From: Actinophytocola gossypii
GTDB lineage: Bacteria > Actinomycetota > Actinomycetes > Mycobacteriales > Pseudonocardiaceae
NCBI RefSeq assembly: GCF_025165815.1
Contig: NZ_JAFFZE010000006.1
Coordinates: 310,001 to 374,000 of the forward strand
Reading direction: 5' to 3'
DNA: 64,000 nt
Positions within the stretch are counted from its first letter, which is position 1. The number at the start of each line of letters is the position of its first letter. The notes under the pieces are model-generated. The model was not told where the DNA came from. It ran no database searches and saw only the letters and a list, made by a program, of their open reading frames with translations. The position numbers and the translations under genes are program-made. Positions 58,516 to 64,000 of the stretch are shown here, piece by piece.

Positions 58516-59309
58516 CGGAACGTCGCCAGGCACAGCACCAGGCCGATCACGCACCACGCGCCCAGCATCAGCGCCGTCGTCCCGAGTTCCCATGAGCCAG
58601 CAGCCTCCTGAGCCATCATGCTGTCCGGTAGGAAGACCGAGCGAAAGCCCTGGGCCGCCCACTTGATCGGGAAGAGCGACCCGACCTGCAGCATCCAGTC
58701 CGGGAGCCCAGCGATGGGGATGTAGACCCCGGACATGAACAGCAGCGCGATGAAGGGCAGCTGGGTGACCGCGCCCGCGCTCTGCGCGCTCCTGGCGATC
58801 CCGCTGATCGCGATGCCGAGCAGGGCGCAGCTGATCACGGAGAGTACGAACACCCACGCGAAGGTGAACCAGCGAGCGGCTTCGGTCGGCAGCGACAGGT
58901 CGTAGAGCGCCATGCCGACGGCGAGCAGCAGTACCACCTCGGCCAGACTCGCGACCGCGACCAGCACGATCTTCCCGACGAAGTACGCGGTCGGCGGCAT
59001 GGGGGTGCCGCGCAGCCGTTTCAGCGTGCCGTCCTCCCGGTCCAGCGCGACGCCGGTGCCGAGGTTGACGAAGGAGGTGGAGACGATGCCGGCGCCGATC
59101 ATGCTGGCCGCGAAGACCTGGCCGACCGAGACGCCACCCGGGTAGACGTCGTCGAAGATCGAGCCGAGCAGGACGAGCAGGAACGCCGGCAGGGTGAAGG
59201 TGAAGATCACCTGGTCCTTCTGGCGGAAGAACTGCCTGAGCTCGACGGCGCCGCGGGCGAGGCCGATTCCGGCGGTGGTGGGGAGGGCCGCGGTGGTCAT
59301 GGTGGTCAC
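58494..59309 (-). CDS. ABC-2 type transporter permease
   Basis: 271-residue ABC-2 permease with six helices, including an FSYVF-like middle, an RLRGTPMPPTAYFVGKI loop, and the last helix with GVYIPIAGLPDWML before it. It pairs with the ATPase just upstream and probably exports a drug or lipid. The GTG start overlaps the ATPase stop (GTGA), and its end overlaps the kinase start by 22 bp. Confidence 0.92.
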   Translation of the reverse strand: MTTMTTAALPTTAGIGLARGAVELRQFFRQKDQVIFTFTLPAFLLVLLGSIFDDVYPGGVSVGQVFAASMIGAGIVSTSFVNLGTGVALDREDGTLKRLRGTPMPPTAYFVGKIVLVAVASLAEVVLLLAVGMALYDLSLPTEAARWFTFAWVFVLSVISCALLGIAISGIARSAQSAGAVTQLPFIALLFMSGVYIPIAGLPDWMLQVGSLFPIKWAAQGFRSVFLPDSMMAQEAAGSWELGTTALMLGAWCVIGLVLCLATFRWTNRRS

Positions 59310-60139
59310 GCCGGCTCTCCGATCAGTTCGAGGTAGGCGTCCTCCAGGCTGGGTCTGGTCACGGTCAGCTCGGCGAGCTCGCCGTCCCGGGAGAGCTCGG
59401 CGATCAGGGCCGTCGGGGTGTCGGTGAGCGTCGACCGAGGACCGTCGGCCGTCATCCAGGAGACGGTCGCCTTGGCGGTGGACCGGCCACCCAGCGTGGC
59501 CGGCGTCCCCTCGGCGACGATGCGCCCGCCGGCGATCACCGCGACCCGGTTGGCGAGGGCCTCGGCCTCGTCGAGGTAGTGGGTGGTGAGCAGGATCGTG
59601 GTGCCGGTGCGGGCGAGGTTGCGGATCAGCTCCCAGAACTGTCGTCGGGCTTCGGGGTCGAAGCCGGTGGTCGGCTCGTCGAGAAAGACGAGCTCGGGGC
59701 GGCCGATGATCCCGAGCGCGACGTCGAGGCGCCTGCGCTGGCCGCCGGAGAGGCTCTTGACCCGCGCGCCTGCCTTGGCGGTGAGCCCGACCTGCTCGAT
59801 GACGTCGTCGACGGGGGCGGGGTCGGCGTAGTAGCCGGCGTAGTGCCGGACGCTCTCCCGGACGGTCAACTCGGCGGCGTCGTTGGCGGTCTGCAGGACG
59901 ATCCCGATCCGGCCGCGCCAGGCACGGTTGGCGGTGCCGGGATCGCTGCCGAGCACGGAGACGTCACCGGCGTCGCGGGAGCGGTGGCCCTCGAGGATCT
60001 CGACGGTGGTGGTCTTGCCGGCTCCGTTCGGACCGAGGAGGGCGAACACTTCCCCGGCCCGGATGTCCAGGTCGACACCGTCCACGGCGGGTACGTCGTG
60101 GTAGGACTTGCGCAGTCCCCGAACCTGTATGGCGGTCAT
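59306..60139 (-). CDS. ABC-2 type transporter ATPase
   Basis: 277-residue DrrA/CcmA-type ATPase. Walker A is GPNGAGKTT near residues 38-46, the signature is LSGGQRRRL, Walker B is LVFLDEPTTGFDP and the His switch is TTHYLDEA. Preferred start ATG 60139, a little beyond a non-coding upstream stretch. It heads the four-gene unit ATPase-permease-kinase-regulator, all with overlapping ends: an exporter with its own two-component control. Confidence 0.95.
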   Translation of the reverse strand: MTAIQVRGLRKSYHDVPAVDGVDLDIRAGEVFALLGPNGAGKTTTVEILEGHRSRDAGDVSVLGSDPGTANRAWRGRIGIVLQTANDAAELTVRESVRHYAGYYADPAPVDDVIEQVGLTAKAGARVKSLSGGQRRRLDVALGIIGRPELVFLDEPTTGFDPEARRQFWELIRNLARTGTTILLTTHYLDEAEALANRVAVIAGGRIVAEGTPATLGGRSTAKATVSWMTADGPRSTLTDTPTALIAELSRDGELAELTVTRPSLEDAYLELIGEPA

Positions 60140-60355
60140 ACCCCGAATCGTGTCGCCACGACGCCGCTCGCCGGGACGCCCACAGGACTGAACCCCGCTG
60201 TCAACCGTTCGACGGACACCCGTGCCCCCGGACCCGACAACCGCCCAAGCCGCCCCCATCCTCGCGCGCACACGCACGAAGACAACCCCCACCCGATCCC
60301 GGGGGCGTCCCGCCTTGCCAGTCTATCGGCTCTGGGTCACGGGACGAGGTACCTA

Positions 60356-60394
60356 GATCAACATGTGGACAACCGGGCGGGTTGTGGACAACTC
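60356..60394. repeat. 39-bp element B with two DnaA boxes (inverted copy of A)
   Basis: TGTGGACAA at 60364-60372 and 60383-60391 are DnaA boxes TTGTCCACA on the minus strand, 19 bp apart as in element A. 37 of 39 positions match element A in reverse complement. It overlaps the citA stop codon (60393-60395). Confidence 0.85.
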
Positions 60395-61553
60395 AGCCCT
60401 GGTGGACGGTGTCCCAGCCCTCGACCTCACGGGGATCCCTCGGCTCCGGGCCGACGTACCGCGCCGACGGGCGTACCAACCGACCCGTGCGCTTCTGCTC
60501 CAGGATGTGCGCGCACCACCCGGCCGTCCGCGCACACGTGAACATCGCCGGCATCATGTGCGTTGGCACCTCCGCGAAGTCCAGGATCACGGCCGCCCAG
60601 AACTCCACGTTGGTCTCGATCGCGCGGTCCGGGCGGCGTTCCCTCAGCTCGGTGAGCGCGGCCTGCTCGAGCTCCGCGGCCACCTCGTACCGCTCCGCGC
60701 CCAGTTCCTGGCACGTGCGCCGCAGCACGCGGGCCCGCGGGTCCTCGGCCCGGTACACCCGGTGCCCGAAGCCCATCAGTCGCTCGCCGCGGTCGAGGAT
60801 GCCGGCGACGACCTTCCGCGCGTCGCCGACGTTCTCCACCTCGGCGATCATCGGCAGCACCCTCGCCGGCGCACCGCCGTGCAGCGGGCCCGACATGGCA
60901 CCGATCGCGCCGGACAGGGACGCGGCGACGTCCGCGCCGGTCGAGGCGATCACCCGGGCGGTGAACGTCGACGCGTTCAGACCGTGCTCCGCGGCCGACA
61001 CCCAGTACGCGTCGATCGCCTTCACGTGGGCCGGGTTCGGCTCGCCGTGCCAGCGGGTCATGAAGCGCTCGGTGATCGTGGCGCACTCGTCGATCCGCCG
61101 CTGCGGCACCGCGGGCCGGCCGATGCCGCGCGCGGACTGGGCGACATACGACAACGCCATCACCGACGCCCGCGCCAGCTGCTCGCGCGCCTCGACGTCG
61201 GACACGTCCAGCAGCGGCTGGTAACCCCAGATCGGCGCCAGCATCGCCAGTGCCGCCTGCACGTCGACCCGCACGTCACCGGTGTGCACGGGAATCGGGA
61301 ACGGCTCCGCGGGCGGCAGGCCCTTGCCGAACCGGCCGTCCACCAGCAGCGCCCACACGTCGCCGAAGGTGACCTTGCCGGCGAGGTCCTCGATGTTCAC
61401 ACCCCGGTACCGCAGCGCCCCGCCGTTCCGGTCGGGCTCGGCGATCTCGGTACGGAAGGCGACCACGCCCTCCAGCCCGGGCCGGTAGCCGTCGTCGGCG
61501 TCCGCCACCGACGTCGTCGCGTTCTCGTCGACCTGCCGCACCGCGCCGTGCAT
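60393..61553 (-). CDS. citA: Citrate synthase 2 (CitA-type)
   Basis: 386-residue citrate synthase family enzyme condensing acetyl-CoA with oxaloacetate (or 2-methylcitrate-type activity in relatives). Catalytic segments are NASTFTARVIASTGADVAASLSGA with SGPLHGGAPARV (His), GFGHRVYRAEDPRA (His), and the Asp region in ETNVEFWAAV. ATG 61553 is chosen; an upstream reading has Arg-rich shadow codons. It is equivalent to M. tuberculosis citA (Rv0889c) by type, strand and order. Confidence 0.94.
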   Translation of the reverse strand: MHGAVRQVDENATTSVADADDGYRPGLEGVVAFRTEIAEPDRNGGALRYRGVNIEDLAGKVTFGDVWALLVDGRFGKGLPPAEPFPIPVHTGDVRVDVQAALAMLAPIWGYQPLLDVSDVEAREQLARASVMALSYVAQSARGIGRPAVPQRRIDECATITERFMTRWHGEPNPAHVKAIDAYWVSAAEHGLNASTFTARVIASTGADVAASLSGAIGAMSGPLHGGAPARVLPMIAEVENVGDARKVVAGILDRGERLMGFGHRVYRAEDPRARVLRRTCQELGAERYEVAAELEQAALTELRERRPDRAIETNVEFWAAVILDFAEVPTHMMPAMFTCARTAGWCAHILEQKRTGRLVRPSARYVGPEPRDPREVEGWDTVHQG

Positions 61554-61761
61554 CGTCTCAGCCTCTCCGCCGTTCCCCGAAATTCCCCAACGTGCGGCGC
61601 GCACACTCGACCCGCATCGGGGCGCACCGCGCGGTTAGGCCACCTTCCTCCTGTCCGGTGCCCCGAGGCAATTGCCCGGACCGGTGGTTTCGGTCACGAT
61701 TCAGGAGAACGATTCAGAAACCTGGGGTTACAGGTCTCCGCGCAAGCGTTTGCGGCCGGGC

Positions 61762-62336
61762 TCAGTCCCAATACTTCAGCTCGGCCAGCCGGCTGACGTC
61801 GACGGTGACAGTGGCCGGCTCGACCAGCTTCACGATTCCGGTGGACTCGACGACGGGCTCGTAGGCCCCGTCGACCAGCGTGTGGGCGGTGCGGGTCGCC
61901 GGTTCCTCCAGGTCGATCGTCCAGTAGTGGGGGATGCCCAGCTCCGCGTACTCGCCCGGTTTGACCATCCGGTCGATCCGCCGGCTGCCCGGCGACAGAA
62001 CGTCGACGGCGACGAGCACATCGCCGGCATCGACCCTGGGCGGATTCTCCCGATAGCGGTTCGCGCTTGTGATCGCCACGTCGGGTGCCCGGACAGTGGG
62101 CGGGAACCCGGCCTGGATGACGACCTCGACCTCGGGCAGCGCCGCGAGCGTGGGCGGCAGCTGACGGTTGAGCGCCACCGCGAGGTTCGCCACGGCGATC
62201 TGGTGTTTCGGGGCCGGCCGCGGGGCCACGATGAGGACTCCCTCAGCTAGTTCGAAATGCCGCGAGGTGTCCTCTGGTAAGGCGTCCCACTCCTCGAGGG
62301 AGAGAGAAGGTGATCGGGCCGCGGCTGTGCGGTCAC
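61762..62336 (-). pseudogene. Uma2-family endonuclease gene split by a 2-bp frameshift
   Basis: The body (155 residues: PRPAPKHQIAVANLAVAL ... APDVAI ... AVDVLSPGSRR with Asp and Lys in IDRMVKPGEYAE) is a Uma2 PD-(D/E)XK-like protein. It lacks the usual N-terminal 30 residues. Those are present upstream (EEWDALPEDTSRHFELAEGV) in the body frame, but no start exists there. GTG 62336, with a TAGAAT -10 just upstream (leaderless type), opens TAQPRPDHLLS in another frame. Deleting two bases in CTTCTCTCTCCC (complement of 62298-62309) restores one reading. Alternatively the short form starts at an internal GTG (62229). Confidence 0.7.
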
Positions 62337-62383
62337 GTGCTCGATTCTATGGCTTCCGGTGTGGTCGGACTATTCGGAGCGCC

Positions 62384-63613
62384 TCAGCAGTTCGAGGTGG
62401 TCGGGCGGTCGGCGAAGCGGTCGCCGAGCCAGGTCAGGGCGGCGGGGCCGCCGACACTGACGCCGAGGATGTGCTCCGCCAGCGGGATCGGCTGCCAGCG
62501 GACCTCGGCGCCCCGCGCGCACCACGCCGACCGCAGCTCCTCGCCCACCGCGAACGGGACCACCTCGTCCAGCGTGCCGTGGTACAGGTACACCGGCGCC
62601 GCCGGGACGCGGGTGCCGGCGCTGTTCTCCGCCAGCCGCGCCACCCAGCGCGGGTCGGGCAGCGGGTCCGGCACCGTGACGAAGTCGGCGATGCGGCCGA
62701 ACGGGGCGATCGTTGCCAGCTCGACCGTGCACGCCTCCCGGACCCGCGACACCGCCGCCCGGCCACGCTCGTCGAGGATCTCCTCGAACGGGACGTCCGC
62801 GTACGCCGCGTCGTGGCCGGCCGCGGCGGCGAGCACGAGCGAGAAGCCGGCGTTGCCGTCGTTGAACCTCGCCACCTCCGCCAGGTCCGCCGGGACGCCG
62901 CCGGTGGCCACGCCGACGATGTTCAGCTCCGGCGCGTACGACGGCGCAAGTTCGGCGGCGAACGCCGTCGCCTGCCCGCCCTGCGAGTAGCCGAACAACC
63001 CCACCGGCGCCGTCGGGGACACGCCCGCGCCGGGGATCCGGGCCGCGGCGCGGACGGCGTCGAGCACGGCATGGCCCTCGGACCGGCCGACCGCGTAGGT
63101 GTGCCGGCCCGGTGTCCCGAGGCCCTCGTAGTCGGTCAGCACGACGGCCCAGCCGGCCAGCAGCGCCCGGCCGATCAGCGCGATCTCGTTCTCCGTGCCG
63201 GTGCGCAGCCGATACGACGGCGCGCACTCGTCGCCGAGGCCGTGGGTGCCGACCGCGTAGCCGACCAGCGGCCGGGGACCGCCCGACCACGGTGTTCTCG
63301 GCACCAGCAGGGTTCCGGAGACGGCGTTCGGCGCGCCCGTCGCGGACGTCGAGCGATAAATGAGCTGCCAGGCGTCCACCGGCATCGGGAACAGAGCGAG
63401 CGGGTCGGCGAAGACTTTTACCGCGCGGTGCCGAATGACGTTTCCGGGGACCCCCGACGACTGCTCGATCGGGTGGGTGTAAAACGGGTCCCCCAATGGT
63501 GCGGGAACTCCCACCGGGACGGCGGTGGCCTGACCCGGCACGGTGAACAACGTCGTGACCAGGATCAGCAAACCAACCGACACGCGACCGAACGACCGTG
63601 GGAAGATTCGCAT
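62384..63613 (-). CDS. Secreted lipase (LIP/secretory lipase family)
   Basis: 409-residue secreted alpha/beta hydrolase. The signal peptide reads MRIFPRSFGRVSVGLLILV, ending near Ala-Thr-Ala. Nucleophile Ser is in GYSQGG, acid and His follow in HGTLDEVVPF and AEHILG. It belongs to the LIP secretory lipase family. GGAGG 10 nt before ATG 63613 sets the start; ATG 63640 would add nine codons. It is divergent from a TetR gene across 93 bp that holds a 7-2-7 palindrome. Confidence 0.92.
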   Translation of the reverse strand: MRIFPRSFGRVSVGLLILVTTLFTVPGQATAVPVGVPAPLGDPFYTHPIEQSSGVPGNVIRHRAVKVFADPLALFPMPVDAWQLIYRSTSATGAPNAVSGTLLVPRTPWSGGPRPLVGYAVGTHGLGDECAPSYRLRTGTENEIALIGRALLAGWAVVLTDYEGLGTPGRHTYAVGRSEGHAVLDAVRAAARIPGAGVSPTAPVGLFGYSQGGQATAFAAELAPSYAPELNIVGVATGGVPADLAEVARFNDGNAGFSLVLAAAAGHDAAYADVPFEEILDERGRAAVSRVREACTVELATIAPFGRIADFVTVPDPLPDPRWVARLAENSAGTRVPAAPVYLYHGTLDEVVPFAVGEELRSAWCARGAEVRWQPIPLAEHILGVSVGGPAALTWLGDRFADRPTTSNC

Positions 63614-63646
63614 CGTCGACGACCTCCGCATGGATTCCATTGTTGT

Positions 63647-63662
63647 GAAAATTGAAATTTTC
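63647..63662. promoter_or_regulatory. Palindrome in lipase/TetR divergent region
   Basis: GAAAATT-GA-AATTTTC, perfect 7-bp arms with a 2-nt centre, about midway between the lipase start (63613) and the TetR start (63707). Its AT content stands out from the 70% GC surroundings. It is a likely operator for the TetR protein. Confidence 0.55.
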
Positions 63663-63706
63663 AGAAAGTTGGATTCCCAGCCGTGAGAGCTGAGGGAGAA
63701 GGTCCT

Positions 63707-64000
63707 ATGGGGCAGGGCCCGCACAGCCGCATGTACCGGGGCGTGGACACCGAGCAGCGGCGTGCCGAGCGGCGGGAGCGGCTGCTCGAGGCAGCCCTGG
63801 ACGAGTTCACCACGCGGGGATATCACAAGACGAAGATCGCGGACCTGTGCGCGCGTGCCGGCGTGTCGACGCGCAACTTCTACGAGAAGTTCGCGAGCAA
63901 GGAGGCGTTGCTGCTCGAATTGCACGCGCACATCAACACGGTGGCGATGAAGCGAATGCTGCCGGTGCTCGAGTCGCTCGCCGACGCCGACGCGCTGACC
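63707..64000 (+). CDS. TetR-family regulator, N-terminal part
   Basis: First 98 residues of a TetR regulator running off the right edge. The HTH is complete (RERLLEAALDEFTTRGYHKTKIADLCARAGVSTRNFYEKFASKEALLLE). GAGGGAGAAGG upstream supports ATG 63707. Divergent from the lipase, which it probably represses together with itself. The ligand domain is outside the window. Confidence 0.9.
   Translation, partial: MGQGPHSRMYRGVDTEQRRAERRERLLEAALDEFTTRGYHKTKIADLCARAGVSTRNFYEKFASKEALLLELHAHINTVAMKRMLPVLESLADADALT

Noticed and set aside
55213-60394. Chromosomal origin of replication
   Set aside because: Only two DnaA boxes per element, no AT-rich unwinding region, and no dnaA, dnaN or gyrase genes nearby.

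Overview
The window is high-GC actinobacterial DNA with dense genes, many GTG starts, 1-20 bp gene overlaps and Pro/Ala/Arg-rich shadow frames. The gene set points to a filamentous or mycelial actinomycete, most likely Pseudonocardiaceae (Saccharothrix/Lentzea/Actinosynnema-like; this placement is inference). Evidence is a complete cvnABCD conservon, SepH, an Rpf-LysM protein, DUF2530/DUF2771/DUF3027 proteins and a secreted GH11 xylanase. The order XPB helicase ... helicase-associated protein - small Rv0863-like protein - moaC - mog/moaE - rpf(-) - moaD(-) ... cspB ... marR ... spoU - DUF2537 ... sepH(-) ... serC(-) ... citA(-) follows the Mycobacterium tuberculosis Rv0861c-Rv0889c block. The window is therefore ancestral actinobacterial backbone with lineage-specific blocks set into it.

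Left part (1-19 kb): a serine hydrolase and a PPOX-type flavoprotein, then the XPB helicase (-) divergent from a proline-rich LppU-like membrane protein. Next come an overlapping pair made of an acyl-CoA-dehydrogenase-like protein and benzoylformate decarboxylase, with a zinc-ribbon miniprotein. A complete SsuABC/TauABC-type importer (-) follows, then cvnABCD and a 2,2-dialkylglycine decarboxylase with its own GntR regulator. Middle (19-31 kb): helicase-associated protein, malic enzyme, Moco genes including a Mog-MoaE fusion, rpf with a structured leader, moaD, a NagD-type HAD phosphatase, a MarR/MFS pair and an NCS2 purine permease. An orphan DtxR/IdeR-type iron box followed about 45 nt later by a strong hairpin lies between converging genes and may mark an iron-responsive sRNA.

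Right part (30-64 kb): an Hsp90/sacsin-like ATPase coupled to DUF3027, a secreted glutaminyl cyclase, MFS + DUF2771 lipoprotein, cold-shock protein, AMP-forming ligase, a decayed ATP-grasp gene coupled to a phosphoesterase, a glutamate-cysteine-ligase-family enzyme, SpoU methyltransferase, xylanase, a heterodimeric ABC exporter, SepH, purC/serC, an ABC-2/two-component operon, citA, a frameshifted Uma2 gene, and a secreted lipase divergent from a TetR gene that runs off the window.

The non-coding structure is the most unusual content. Two convergent intergenic regions (30549-30741 and 51215-51581) are filled by arrays of one 22-bp repeat arranged forward-then-inverted. Two near-identical 39-bp elements in opposite orientation, 5.1 kb apart, each carry two perfect TTGTCCACA DnaA boxes. 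The rpf leader can form a 12-bp stem whose loop pairs with downstream sequence as a pseudoknot. Three gene wrecks (ATP-grasp, FtsX-like tail, Uma2) show continuing decay in the inserted segments. No rRNA, tRNA, CRISPR array, transposase or prophage gene was seen.
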